Translations under genes and position numbers: made by a program | The notes under the pieces: generated by a model | What the model was told of the DNA's origin: nothing | Seen by the model: the letters and a program-made list of their open reading frames with translations, nothing else | Databases searched by the model: none | Part shown: positions 11,403-22,816 of the stretch, one piece after another | Layout: each line of letters starts with the position of its first letter | Position numbering within the stretch: position 1 is the stretch's first letter | From: Topomyia yanbarensis | Taxonomy: Eukaryota > Arthropoda > Insecta > Diptera > Culicidae | Direction: 5' to 3' | Assembly (NCBI RefSeq): GCF_030247195.1 | Contig: NC_080672.1 | Coordinates: forward strand, 400,537,037-400,601,036 | DNA length: 64,000 nucleotides

Positions 11403-12799
11403 CCAGTTTCGCTAAGCCGGGAATTACCACCGTGCTTATCCTGTCTAAATTCACACACCAAACATTTTCATTTCATGTTCTCTAAAATTGTTAACTTTGA
11501 TGTACCCAGCAAAATTTTGGCTCAGCATTACCATCAGCGACATCTACAAGGGCGCCTACTAGCTACTGCCTACGGGCGCTAACCGGATGGTGTTTTCTTT
11601 ATCAGCTCGCTGCTCAACGTTCATAAAAAAACGGGTGTGTGGATGCGGGGACTATCGCTTCGAAAGACCCTCTTCCGTTACGCTGCTGGTGGTAAAAATA
11701 GCATTTGATGGCCCGTTTGCTCATTTGCGGGAACCGTGTTAAGTCTTAAGCGGAGCGACGGCTGGGGGGGGGGCAGGATTAGAGGTGTAGAGTTAGAATT
11801 TTGCGAACTTCTGCGAAGGAGGATTCGGTCCGGTATCGGCGTACCCTGCCAGGCGGTGGTACATACATGCGACGCGAATCGAGCGAGGGTAGGAAAATCG
11901 TTGAAGCATCCAAGCAAAAGCGACTGAACGATAAAGTTTTTCTTGCGGAAGTTTCTCGCATTTGTTCGTCCGTCGGTTTTAGTGCGGATTGACAAAGGCG
12001 GATGGGGTTGTTGGAGAAAAGAGCGGACGGACGGAGGTTGTGTATGTTCCAAAAATAGGCTTCTCATGTGCACAAAGGGTTTCGTGATGGAACATTGATT
12101 TTCCACTAACAAAATCAAGTGTTTGGTTGCCGCGATGGAAACAAACTAATAGAATTTACGAGGGAGCTTAGTCCCATTAATAAATTTGTCCCGTTATTAA
12201 TAGTAGAGGAATTTGTCATAAGCAGGGTTTTCTTTGTTCTAGAAAATGATTTGTCACGGTTTGCTCTGTGGTTTATTGGAGTGTCGAAATAGCGTCATAT
12301 TTTCAAAACAAATTGGGCACTGTCACTGTAAATAAGTTGGATTTGAATGCTCCGTGTTATACTCGTCAGTAACTGACACCAACTTGCTACCTGTTAGACG
12401 ATATATCGAAACCAACACCAAATTGGCGTTTGTTAGAGACATTAAATCTAAGCAATTAACAAAACATGTGTGCAAGCCTAAAGTAACTGGCTGGTGCCGA
12501 GTGATGTCTCGGTTAGCCAAACACAGAAGCTCTGGGTCGCTGATAAGTATAGGGAACCAAACTGTTGTCTTTTGGCATTGAATCCAAATGCCTGTGAGCC
12601 AACTTATTTAAGGTAGGTTTTCCATTTTTTTTCCTTTAGCAAAAATGAAGGTTGCTTGCTGACACTGTGTTTGTGTAGTGCTCGATTTCTACTTCTAAGA
12701 TCTCACGTGTAAACCAGGAGTAAAAAATTATTTTAGTCTACTTCAGTTTTTTGCCAAAAAAGGGCGTATTTTATTTTTAGCCAAATTCAACATTTGTTG
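11403..12799. other. No supported gene
   Basis: A mixed-composition stretch, GC-richer at 11640-12030 with a short G run near 11766. Open frames are short on both strands and none has a recognisable domain or splice context. Confidence 0.45.
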
Positions 12800-12974
12800 T
12801 CGTTGCCGATGGTTGAGTGGAGAGCGTTATTGCTTCTCAGCCCATTGGCTCTGGGTTTAATCCAAGCCGATGTCGTTTGAATTTTCTGTAGTGAAAAATC
12901 TCAGGTCACGTCTTCGTTAAGATTGTAAAACTGTTGACTCCGATCCATGTGTTGATGGACCGATATTTAAGGTC
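12800..12974 (+). mobile_element. tRNA-derived SINE copy
   Basis: An A-box-like TGGTTGAGTGG (12810-12820) and a B-box-like GGTTTAATCC (12854-12863) are spaced as in a tRNA gene with a long variable arm, followed by a tRNA-unrelated body (GTGAAAAATCTCAGGTCACGTC). The same order is found in the minus-strand copy near 38.6 kb, so this is a dispersed family and not a functional tRNA. The copy abuts the CATGAA-rich element that follows. Confidence 0.75.
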
Positions 12975-13319
12975 TACGGAGAAAAAATTGTTTCCAAAAT
13001 CGTGAATAAAGTGCCATGAATTCTGGAACAATCACGTTTTCACGTTACGAAAACAGGACCATGAACAAAAATCATGGCTTTTATAACTATGTTCAATTTC
13101 CTTTGAGTCACGCCCGCATAACGCTTTCATTAGAGGAAATATTTGTTTTCGTTTTGTGAACTTCGATCACGGTTTCCACCAAGAACTAGTTCACAACTTT
13201 AGGAACACTATTCATAAAACCAAAGGTTGACTCATGATTTTTTTTCATAGATATACGAACATTAGTTCACAAAATCAAAATATTCTGGATATTTCTTCGT
13301 GAACTATTTCACGAAATTC

Positions 13320-13800
13320 GGAATTTTATTCATGAATCCATTCAATCCTCGTGAACTAATTCATGATCCCTAATATATTAGTTACGATCCAATATCCGTG
13401 CTCGTGAAATGGTTCACAAAATCATCAAACATTATTCATGCATTCGTGAACTGGTTCATGATTCCGAATATATTAGTTAAGATCCAATATCCGTACTCAT
13501 GAAATAGTCAAAACTTACCATTCGTTTTCGTGAAATAGTTCACGAAATCATAAAATATTGCTCATGTATTCGTGAACTGGTTCATGATTCCGAACATATT
13601 AGTCACGATCCAATATCCGTGCTCGTGAAATAGTTCACAAAATCATGAAATATTATTCATGTATTCGCGAACTGGTTCATGATACCTAGAATAATAGTCA
13701 CAACTTATCATTCGTTTTCGTGAAAAAGTTCACGAAATCATAAAATATTATTCATGTATTCGTGAACGGATTCATGAATACTAGTACATGGTTTACGATC
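13320..13800. repeat. Tandem array, 95/126-bp units
   Basis: The phrase ATTCGTGAACTGGTTCATGAT recurs with its start at 13442, 13568, 13663 and 13758, giving steps of 126, 95 and 95 bases. The longer step carries an extra segment (AAAACTTACCATTCG). Units alternate between GTTACGATCCAATATCCG and the CATTCG-type spacer, which suggests an original composite unit. Confidence 0.85.
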
Positions 13801-13807
13801 TATCTAG

Positions 13808-14758
13808 TAGGGTAAGGTGGGGCAAATCCGACCGTTGGGTAAACCCGACCACCCTCTGTTATCGAAAGTCCGAAGCACTACGCGAACTAATATCAATGTT
13901 GTCGTGTAGAGCAACGAAAACAATCATAATGGTGGTATGAAAGCATTTTATTAGTCTACATTGAGATGCTCAAACGACAAAAAGTGTGATTTTACAATTT
14001 TTTATTTGATTTTTGTGCATTATTTACTACAGGATATTTCTGATTGTTTAAGTGACTGCATAAAAAATGTAAGTGGATTTAAATTCTTTTATTAAAGTCC
14101 TACAAAGTGTATAGATGAATTTAGTCCAACTTTTTTCAAATTTTTTTAATTGCATCGTAAAGAAGTATGACTCGGTGTAGCAAATCCGACCTCTAAATAG
14201 TGGAGTAAATCCGACCGCTTTTTTGCTAAGAAAAAGTTTGTTTATCAAATTGAAATATATTTTTATTGTTATTATTTTTTTTTTTTTTGCACGATGGTTC
14301 ATAATTACAAACGAAAGACACAAAAACGTGATGAAAATAGTATTCGTCGAGCAATTGGAGCAAAAATGGAACCTAGGATATGGAAATATCTTTACGTGCT
14401 ATTGCTCGTGATTTTGACATTCCAAGATTGACATTGAATTCCATTTTCTTCTTATTATAATTCAATAACATAATATTCAATGATTTAGCATTGAGAAGCC
14501 ATAAAATTTGGGTAATATCTGTACTAAATCAATAAAAAACATAGGCGGTCGGGTTTACCCTACCATTTTTGAAAACAGCAAAAATGAACTTTTTCGTAAA
14601 ACTCTTGTATCTCGTAATTTTCCCAAGATTCGAATAAAATTCTAAATATAGAAAGTTGCCCAGAAGCCTAACCTTTAATTTGGTATATAAAACGACTTGA
14701 TCCGCTGTGAAATGAGCATTTTACAGCCAAAACCATTTACTAGGTCGGATTTACCCTA
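13808..14758. mobile_element. Nested MITE-like element with TAGGGTAA termini
   Basis: The left end TAGGGTAAGG...CAAATCCGACC and the right end GGTCGGATTTACCCTA are inverted copies apart from an 8-base insertion in the left end. Internal copies of the CAAATCCGACC / GGTCGGGTTTACC motif occur near 14180, 14210 and 14550. TATCTA is present at 13801-13806 and again at 14757-14762, overlapping the right end, and may reflect a target duplication. There is no transposase, so the element is non-autonomous and nested in the CATGAA-rich element. Confidence 0.75.
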
Positions 14759-15189
14759 TCTATTTGCGTGCTTATGATATTTAGAAGATCTGTAATCATT
14801 TACAATTTCATACAACATGCTAATGAAATTTTTACGTGAACTCTTTCACAAAATTTGGAGTATTATTCGTGGAATCATTTTTGTTCCATGATCTTTTTCA
14901 TTAAATACCCAGCTGCTTGCGACCACAAAAAGGTACGAGAAGCTCGAACATCGTTATTCACTTGGTTCATTGTGATGTCCGGACAGAAAACGAAACTGCA
15001 CTGAGAACCCCAAATAGTGTGCGTGATATAGTTCACAGAACCAGATATCGCAAAAGAGTCTTATTTTAATGATTCAGTTCATATTGTCACGTTATTCCGA
15101 GTAAAAAATCCGTTAGTAACCAAAAATAATAGATCACGATAAGGAGAAAAGAATTTACGAATGCCTGGAAAAATGGCTAATATGAACAT

Positions 15190-15720
15190 TAGTTACATTA
15201 CTCTTTGAAAGTAAGCTCCCAAACAAAATATCTTGATAACATGAGCTGAAATTACGAAAATCGTGACTAAAATCCTGAAATCATGAAAACAAATCACACA
15301 ACGCGTGACAAAAATATCTAAAATCGTGACAAAGATCCTGAAATCATGAACATGAATTGCTCTATTCGTGACTAAAATATCACAATAACATGAACAGAAG
15401 TTACAAAAACCGCGACTAAGATCCTGAAAGCATGAAAATAAATCACACAACTCATGACAAATTTTTTTAAAATCGTGAGAAAGATTCCGAAATCGTGAAC
15501 ATGAACCACTCTACTCAAGACTAAAATATCACGATAACGTGAATATAAATTACGAACATCGCAACTAAGATCTTGAAATCATGAACTTTAATCCCGCTTA
15601 CGTCATGAGAATTCACAAGAATCGTGAATAAGCTCTTGAAATTATGAACAACGTGTGACTGTCTACTGTATATTCCCAAATCATGAACAAGAATCACAAC
15701 AAAAACTAAACATGTCAGGG
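15190..15720. repeat. Tandem array, 149-bp unit
   Basis: The word ATCCTGAAA/ATCTTGAAA recurs at 15272, 15421 and 15570, exactly 149 bases apart each time. A half-unit copy at 15335 splits each unit into 63 + 86 bases, so the unit is itself a diverged dimer. Words AATCATGAAC and CGTGACTAAAATATC are conserved between copies. Confidence 0.85.
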
Positions 15721-15925
15721 AACAACAACAGTAACCCAACCAAACATTCTAGCGTAACGACATGTATATATTCGGGGCGAACTGGTTTTTAGAAAACAAA
15801 AATAGTTTCATGAATACGAGGATTATTAGTCATAATTTCAGGAACTTGGTAACGGTTTTCGTAAATCGTACAGTTCACGAAATCTTGACCTTTTGTTCAT
15901 GAATTTATGAACGGATTTTTTCCGT

Positions 15926-17984
15926 GTCCAGATAGTGGAATCGCCTATCTGGTAACGGTGATAAGCACTCAGTATGGAAAGCGGGTGATGAAAAATAATT
16001 ATAAATAAAAAAGAAATATTTTTATTTATAAAAGCTGAATTCGCATTACGAGTTTGGAATTCAGCCCTTGTTTTCAAATGTCGGACTAGAACTATTCTCG
16101 CTTGCTGTTGCTACATTTACGACAATAACCAGCAGGCGGTACAGCTCCGGTATTTTTCTCGTTGGGTTGCTGTTTCGAATTTGCTTTTGAACGGAAAGGA
16201 TAACCCCCTTCTTGTACATCATAAATCCTAACTTTTTTTTTGATTCGTTTTGTGCACCAGCTATTCCTCGGAGGTAATAAATTTCGCAGTTGTTCCATTG
16301 TTCGCTGCTTTTTTACGCTTTGCTGCTTCGGTGTAGGGAAATATCGGTTGAAATTCCATCAGCAGAGGTGAATGCTGCAAGATCTATTCGAAAAACTGAA
16401 CGCAACAGACAGGTGAAATATAAGGTTTGAACACTTTCAAACAATAGAACGCTTAAGTACACACACTTTTTGTGTTTCGTTTTTACCAGTTATGAATCCT
16501 GTGATCAGTCACCCGTAGTTCGTCAACGGTTGAGTTTTTAACGTTGATCCTGTCGATGCAACGTTCTATGCTCGAGCTAAAGATTGTTTGTAGTATCTAG
16601 GTCACATAGCAAAGGGAAGCAAAGTCCTGTTCGATGGAACTGAATAGTAAACCCGTTGACGAAATACTGGTTGATCCGAAAATTTAGGTCAATACGTATT
16701 AGGTAACTCATTGTAAACAAATAAAATAGAAATGTATACATAATAAAGTGAGGCAGCCTAGCGAATGTAGGTAGAATTTTGATAACCAGTTTTCAGGATA
16801 CTGGAGTAGAAAGCGCCACACGAATCTAGTTGCGGCAGCAACAGGGAAGCAGTGTTCCGGGATTTACAATTCTTTTATTTCCGTTCGGAAATTAAAATCT
16901 TCTGCAATGGTCATTTATGATTAACGAAATAGTATAAAGTAAAATGTCTGAGCGCACGTTTGGTAGGTTTTGACTACCCTATAATCGGAACGAGCGATTC
17001 TATTTACATTTAACCTCACTTTCGTGTATCCCTAAATATAAAGCTTTGAATTGTACATATTTTTCAATCTACTTCAGGTTACTTCTAGCTAGTTATAGAA
17101 AAATTCAAATAATTTAACTATGTAGGGTAACAAATTGATTTAACAAGGATATCCGATTTGTGAGGCTCAACTAGGGCAACCAACCTGATTAAAACCGCTA
17201 CATATTTTGGTTTAATGAAGGCAATCAAGTTCTTTAGGTTGTTTTTCAAGTCTAAACATAAATAGTTCAATTTAAATTAAAAAAATATATATTTGAAAAA
17301 AATGTCATCAAAAACGATTCTTAATTCCACGATTGCCAAAAGGAATCGGTAGTAGTGATGTATTTTCAAATTAGAAATAAATGTGCAATATAATAGTTTT
17401 CCAAGGATCTAATAATTTAGGTGTTTGTTAAGATTCCTTTGTTAAATTTTACGAAGAAGGATAAAATAAACATTGTCCAAAATATGTCGTAGAAACTGGT
17501 TTGTTTTGGACACTGCTAGATTTTCTTTCCTAATATCAGTTTGTTTAGCAAGTTAAAATAACTTAAATGTAAAATATCAAGTAACGGTAGTTCGGATGAA
17601 GTTCCTATTCGGATTCCGCCTCAAATCGTTTGCAAGTCAATGGGAACTGTGGCAATTCAATGTTCGTTTATGCTACCTTTTTTAATGGTGAAAAGTTAAG
17701 CACGACCGTTCTGATAAAGGCATTTTTAGACAATGTCGTTACCAACTATATAAGCGTAATTTACACTGATTGCTGATATTCCTGTTTGTCAGTTGATCTA
17801 TAATGGAAAACATCATAACAACGCCCACTGTGAAGTTGATTAAAAATTCCTAGTATGCAATCAGAAATGACATGAAAATAAAAACATCAAAATACCAGGA
17901 TCTAATCAAAATTCATATTTGAAAAAATGTCATCTAAAACTATTCATATCATACTGTTGGCAACCCTGTTCTCTTAAGCTATCC
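15926..17984. other. No supported gene
   Basis: A 2-kb AT-rich stretch without a recognisable gene. A ~35-base phrase (ATATTTGAAAAAAATGTCATC...) near 17289 recurs in diverged form near 17919, which hints at an old duplicated repeat. A minus-strand frame at 16092-16298 (68 codons) has a CRKC motif but no recognised family. Confidence 0.45.
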
Positions 17985-18397
17985 AAGCGAATTTCGGTAG
18001 CGAATTGTTCAGCTTTTTGTTGTGTATTACACGGTTGTTGAGTTTTGATTTAGTTCTCGGGTTGCTTTTGTCGATCGTTTCATCGATGTTGTGTGTATTC
18101 GCGCAAATATCTGGCGCTGAAGCGATAAAAAATCGATTTAGTGCTAGTGATTCACAGCGCTTTTCTTTGGCTGGTAAACAAGCCATTAGTCCTCTCGCCG
18201 ACCTATTCGTCTGAAGCGTCAACCCGTTTTGGATCTGCCACACATCAGGGCCACACAGAAGCTTTCAGGATTTCCGCTTTTGCCAAAACGTTCCTGCCTA
18301 CACGCATTCCACTCCTATTAAAATTTTAAGCTTTCAACTGTCAAGGCTTCCATCATCAACATTTATAGAGTCGCCGGGACGCACATCTGCTCGCCTT

Positions 18398-18715
18398 ATG
18401 GAAGACTGCTTGTTTTCGATATATTACCAGAACGTCAGAGGCATGCGTACTAAAATCTCCCGTCTCCGCTTGCAGCTATCCAGTCGCGATTACGATGTAG
18501 TTGTTTTTATTGAAATTTGTCTACGGTCAGATATCGACAGAGCAAAAATTTTGGCCTATTATACAATATTTCGATGCGATCGTAGCTCATTGGTCAGCCT
18601 CCAATTGCGAGGAGGCGGAGTAGTGATAGTCGTTGAAAGGTTTCTGAGTGGTGAGCCCATTTCGCTGCTAAATTGTGACCAGCTTGAACAAATTTCAGTT
18701 CAAGTACACACAGAA
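18398..18715 (+). pseudogene. APE-type endonuclease fragment of a non-LTR retrotransposon
   Basis: The reading frame gives SIYYQNVRGMRTKISRLRLQ, followed by DYDVVVFIEICLRSDI and a GGGVVIVV strand. This is the start of an apurinic/apyrimidinic-type endonuclease domain: QNVRG carries the conserved Asn of the first motif. The second motif usually reads TETWL; here it reads IEICL, so the copy is mutated but the Glu remains. About 105 codons are visible before the frame runs into AT-rich sequence at ~18710, and the catalytic GDFN and SDH-type motifs are absent. In life the domain nicks target DNA for target-primed reverse transcription. This copy cannot do so. Confidence 0.85.
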
Positions 18716-18884
18716 AAAAGATTTGTAGGTTCAATAAAATTATGCATTAAATTCAATAAATTAAATTATTGGTCGAGAGACAATAAATCTACTTATTGAT
18801 TTCAATAAAATTTATTTATTATTTCAATAAAGTTGTTCCATTTTTTAATAATTATTTAATTACACCGTTAGAATTTTCAAACAG

Positions 18885-19245
18885 CGTCTGGTGGGGGCCC
18901 CTATCATGCAACTTGGAGCCGGAAAATTGAATCTGCCCAACGCAGATTCATACGATATGCGTTACGTCAATTGCCTTGGAACTATCCGTTGAACCTGCCA
19001 CCATACGAAGTGCGTTATCGATTATTAGAACTACACTTCAGAAGAACGTAGACACGCGTCGCAAGTTACCTTCGAGTCAAAGCTTCTTCTGGCTGAATAT
19101 GATATTCACGATCTCCTATCACAAATTAACCACTACGCACCAACTCGTGTCCTCCGTCCACAAACTACGCTGCTAACAGAGCGACAATAGAAATGTCCCG
19201 TCGCTTCAACGATTATAGCGACATTTTCGGCTTCATCATTAAGAA
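18885..19245 (+). pseudogene. C-terminal end of a non-LTR retrotransposon polyprotein
   Basis: The frame through 18917-19045 reads WSRKIESAQRRFIRYALRQL then PWNYPLNLPPYEVRYRLLEL. This is the signature of the thumb and C-terminal region that follows the reverse transcriptase in Jockey/CR1-like non-LTR elements (IE..QRRFLR.AL...PW). A stop codon interrupts after HFRRT (near 19050), with further stops downstream, and a final segment resembling the usual RRFN...FDF end is seen near 19200-19230. It is in the same orientation as the endonuclease fragment upstream. Confidence 0.85.
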
Positions 19246-19486
19246 AATATTATATTTGAGCAGTGTGCATGGCCTACTGTCTAGTTCCTTCTGGCAATTG
19301 AATTTGCTATGACACTTGCAGTTACACATGCTAAGTTAATTCAAAAATGTTGACACTAATCTGTTCAGTAATTGGTTCGTTTTTTATTATCAAGATTGGA
19401 AGAGATGCATGGCTTCTTGGAGAAAACTGTAATGCTTTTCGATTGCAGGTTTGTTTTACCCAAATTTGGGGAACAATTTCAGTTAA

Positions 19487-19602
19487 CCTTCCGGCAGTCG
19501 CGCTAGTGCACTAAGTGCACGCTACTCTGAAAATCTAGCGAAATCGGCTTAGGGCACCAGCGGTTGCTCGTTGAGTGGGCCATAAGCGCGACTTCCGGAG
19601 GG
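19487..19602. mobile_element. 116-bp TTAA-flanked MITE
   Basis: TTAA at 19483-19486 and at 19603-19606 flanks an element with inverted ends CCTTCCGGCAGTCGCGC and GCGCGACTTCCGGAGG. TTAA target duplication and CCT...AGG ends are the pattern of piggyBac-mobilised miniature elements. It also contains a small GTGCACTAAGTGCAC palindrome. Confidence 0.85.
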
Positions 19603-19606
19603 TTAA

Positions 19607-20790
19607 TACTACGTTCACACGAGTGTATAGAAAAGATAAAAGAGATGCTCTTGAGGTTACTTAGATTAGCTGATTTTTTTCCTTCTCCGTGATTACTGAT
19701 CATCTCTCTCATTTTATTCCAAAACGTACAAAAACAGACCTAGAGACTGTCATATACTGAAGACACGAAATCGAAACGATTGGACTTAATTCAACCAGTC
19801 ACAATATTTTAGTCGCAACAATGTTTTAATACGGAACGAATTTCTCGGATGAAAATGAAACTAAGTGCCAATGAAAATGAAATTGCATTGAAATGACGCG
19901 AAAACAAAATCTGTCGTCACGGCTATATTGTTCTCAGTAAATTGAAACATGTTTTGCCTTGTTCGCTTGAATGTGATGCCTAGTATTTATACTAAGAGTT
20001 CAGAGTGCCGAATACAGAAATTTAAATTGGGTATAATTAAAAAATTTGTCATTTAAATTTAAAATAAAGTTGCCAAAATCGAGTATTACATCTGAGTTTT
20101 GTTAAACGTGACTTTTGGAGAGTTTTAGTGCTGAGTCGTCCATAAAACTTCTACTAATTCGTTTAGTTCAATGCTTTAGCTAATCAAATCAGAGGATCTT
20201 TTACCTATTTCTATCTACGTTCAACAATAAAAATACGTGTTTTAATGGTTGTCCAGCACATCTCGCGTGGGCTCTTAGCCATTGCACGTGGATACCTATT
20301 TGCGAGGCAGGGAAATATTTTTTCCTCATCAACTGCGTTATTGATATCTATCTCGCTATTGAACACTTCCGTGTCATCATCGTGGTTGTTCCTTTTATCT
20401 TCGCGTACATCTGCCGATTTCTTCCTTGCTTGTTGCCCTTACGAGTGTGAATTTCCTGAATGATTGTGCTGGTTGTAGATTTTGAGATACTTGTCGCAGC
20501 TATCGTCGTTGTCAATATTACCTGAACAGATGCCAAAAATTTGGTGTTCAGTTGTTTCTGATGAGAGTATATCGTAGTGTGCCGTTTTTTCACAGAACTG
20601 AAACGTACTAGTTCGTCCCTGGTATGTGCAAAGAATACTATGTATAATAGTAGTATCGCATTGCGTTTTGTCCTGAATTTCTCCTAAATGTGAGTAAGCG
20701 GTATCGGATCTTGTAACCGAACATTGATTATCTCACTGTCCATATATATGAAGCTCTTAATTATAGCATTGTCACACACAACCATGTGTT
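19607..20790. other. No supported gene
   Basis: About 1.2 kb with only short frames and no recognised repeat or domain. Confidence 0.4.
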
Positions 20791-21364
20791 TTAACCCTCA
20801 AAATGGCACGCGGGTCTCAGAGGCCCGGCACGTTACAATTTTTTAGTTACAACCAAATGTGTATGCAGTATAAGCTTGGGTATGTAAATTTTGATAAGTA
20901 GCTTTGAAATCTAACAAAAATAAAGAATTGTGAAATTTTCATCTATGGAGTGATGCGCAGCAATGTTTGAATTTTTTGCATGCGCAAAAAAGCAAGCCGG
21001 GCCTAGCAGGCCCGGTGTGCATGTAATATTTACTAGGAATACCACGGGTTTTATACATTAATATTTATCTGAAAAAAAAACATTTTGATGAGTTCATCTC
21101 CATATTAGCAGGCATTTTTTTAAAATTTTAATTGATTTTATCTTTTTGTCATTTTTACAAGAAAAAAAATAGCATACGATAATCACGTGAGTCATATGTT
21201 TTTTAGTAAATACTTTCATTTCACTCACTGTGGTCTACTTGAAAATTATTTGGATCCAACATAACCTAACTTTTTCGTTATTGTTTATTTTTGTTGTCTA
21301 TTCTTGGTGTTATAGTTGTCGTAATTATTCAAATTGTAGGATCTAGAAGCAACAAAAAATTTTA

Positions 21365-21660
21365 ATGGCTACAAGACGATCTACCCATGTGTTCAATCGC
21401 CTCATAGAATCTGAAATAATAAAAGAAATTCGAGTAAATTCAACAGCAGACGATGCCGAAGCTGATTTGCAAAGCGAGGAAGAAGATGCGAATGATATTG
21501 CTTCCGAAGATGAATCTGATGCAGACTGGGAAGAAGAATCTGAATATGTACTCTGGTTATGCATCAGAAGAAATTAATACCAACCCAGAAACATTTGTTG
21601 GTCGTGATCAAACGAAATGGAGCTCAGAACCAATCGACGGTCGATGTGATCCTCCGAATA
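21365..21660 (+). pseudogene. N-terminal fragment of piggyBac-like transposase
   Basis: The ATG at 21365 opens a frame beginning MATRRSTHVFNRLIESEI, followed by a strongly acidic stretch (EEEDANDIASEDESDADWEE), as is usual at the N-terminus of piggyBac-family transposases. A frameshift near 21550-21575 moves the reading to the next frame, which continues YSGYASEEINTNPETFVGRD then QTKWSSEPI. The GRD..KW pattern is the conserved entry to the piggyBac transposase domain. After about 21660 similarity ends, so the DDE catalytic core and the C-terminal cysteine-rich domain are absent. The family enzyme cuts and pastes at TTAA; this copy is dead. Confidence 0.7.
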
Positions 21661-21699
21661 CTCACCTTTTGGAAAAAAATCTCCTTTTTTCATCCATCG

Positions 21700-22360
21700 C
21701 CTTATACGCTGAAATCGGGATTTGCTGCGTGTTCGTACTCAACATCCTTTAATTTCGGTACCGGAAGTCGGATCAATTAGAAATTCAACAGCAGCCAATG
21801 GGAACGCTATACCTTGCATTTGAGTTCAAGTTTGGGAAAATCGGTAATGAATTCGTAGAGAAATAGGTGTAACATTATCTTAGGAATTTGATAAGTTCCC
21901 CGAGGACATCAAGAACCGTCATAGCTGGCCAATGTGGTCGAAGCGCCTTCGATGGGTCATTAATGATCTAGACATGCGAAGCAAAGTAATGTTGCACACA
22001 TTTTAATATATATTGCATCATTAAGACATCATGGTAGTGCTAGAGTATATGAGAATTTGCTGTGTAATCGTACTCTTCAACCCGTAACTCCAGAACCGAA
22101 AGTCGGATCAACAAAAAAAATTAATTGCGACCGATGGGAAGGTTGTACCTTTCATTTGAGACTAAATTTATGCAATTCGATCCAGCCATCTCAGAGAAAA
22201 ATTGGTAAGATTGCCACATACATACACACATACAGACATTTTACGATCTCGACGAACTGAATCGAATGTTATAAGAGATTTGGCCCTGCGGGTCTCGGTT
22301 AAAATGTCGAAATTTCGACCGATTGCATAACCTTTCTATATGAGAAAGGCAAAAAGGAGC
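21700..22360 (+). mobile_element. Mosquito repeat ending in GAGAAAGGCAAAA, two copies
   Basis: Two diverged head-to-tail segments share the order: GTTCGTACTC, then GTAACTCCAGAACCGAAAGT-like, then CCGATGGGAAGG and TTTCATTTGAGAC (about 21716-21865 and 22050-22210). The second runs on into CTCGACGAACTGAATCGAA and ends ATAACCTTTCTATATGAGAA AGGCAAAA near 22352. The same family is at 57.6-58.7 kb and, as a fragment, at 42.1 kb. It lies inside the piggyBac-like remnant. Confidence 0.75.
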
Positions 22361-22535
22361 CTGTGTAAGGATTTTAGCTTGCCTTCACAAGGGTTAATGG
22401 CCACTGTGCGAGTAAGTGCAAGTAAGTAAAGAGTCAGATCTTGTAGTCGAGCCTCGATTTTCCCATCGTCCACATATATGAGGACGTGTTTGCTGAGCGT
22501 TATCAGCACTGAATGACTGGCATTGCAGAACTCGA

Positions 22536-22735
22536 TTAAGGGGTTCCACCACTACAGAGCAAGAAAAATAGGTTTATTTCGAAATGTTTTCGTAATGTAG
22601 TGAAGAGATGAATCGAGATTCTGTAAAATGGGATTTATAACACAAGTTGCGATATACAAAAAACAATATTTTCAAGTAATTCCATCACAACATGACGGCT
22701 GGACAACATTTTCCCGTTGTGATTTTTTTTTTCTG
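22536..22735 (+). mobile_element. TTAAGGGGTT-ended element, one end
   Basis: It starts TTAAGGGGTTCCACC and continues with CAAGAAAAATAGG, GAATCGAGAT and TCAAGTAATTCCATCACAA. The same succession, on the opposite strand, is found at 58680-58866, so these are two copies of one dispersed family. The second terminus of this copy was not found, and the Juan-like element begins soon after. Confidence 0.7.
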
Positions 22736-22816
22736 AAATGGCCGGAATGCGATCTCCCGTTATTTTTGACCTAGAAATAAATACAAAAGCGTGTTTGATT
22801 TCTTTAAACGACAACA

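Larger units (their letters stand above)
12976..15925. mobile_element. CATGAA/TTCGTGAA-rich 3-kb repeat element
   Basis: Almost the whole interval is built of GTGAAC, TTCATGAA, TTCGTGAA and ATCATGAA words. The outer ends are loosely inverted: CGGAGAAAAAATTG near 12978 and its approximate complement CGGATTTTTTCCG near 15912. Two tandem arrays and a nested inverted-repeat element are listed separately. No coding sequence was found. Related fragments occur near 45.3, 55.97 and 59.4 kb, so this is a dispersed non-autonomous family. Confidence 0.65.
17985..19245 (+). mobile_element. Gutted non-LTR retrotransposon
   Basis: A 5' leader-like region (about 17985-18397) precedes an endonuclease fragment, and the C-terminal end of a reverse transcriptase polyprotein follows at 18900-19240. 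The central reverse transcriptase is missing; an AT-rich AATAAA-containing stretch sits in its place. The two coding fragments keep the order and orientation of one element, so this is most simply one copy with a large internal deletion or replacement. The exact 5' end is not defined. Confidence 0.7.
20791..22397 (+). mobile_element. piggyBac-like element remnant
   Basis: The left boundary is TTAA followed by CCCTCAAAATGGCACGC (20791 onward), and GC-rich words GGGTCTCAGAGGCCCGGC and GCCGGGCCTAGCAGGCCCGG lie in the subterminal 5' region. A right boundary of AAGGG followed by TTAA occurs at 22389-22397. Between them is the N-terminal part of a piggyBac-like transposase, and most of the transposase has been replaced by an unrelated mosquito repeat. 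Only CCCT matches between the two ends, so the right boundary is less certain than the left. Confidence 0.55.

Noticed and set aside
12800..12870. Functional tRNA gene
   Set aside because: A and B boxes are present but the arms do not pair as a tRNA cloverleaf, and the same body recurs at 38.3-38.65 kb, which fits a SINE.
17289..17950. Direct repeats (ATATTTGAAAAAAATGTC) as LTRs
   Set aside because: The similarity is only ~35 bases and diverged, with no TG...CA ends, primer site or coding region between.
18700..18870. MITE inserted in the endonuclease fragment
   Set aside because: The left side has TACACACAGAAAAAA but the right side is not its inverted partner, so no element boundary could be supported.
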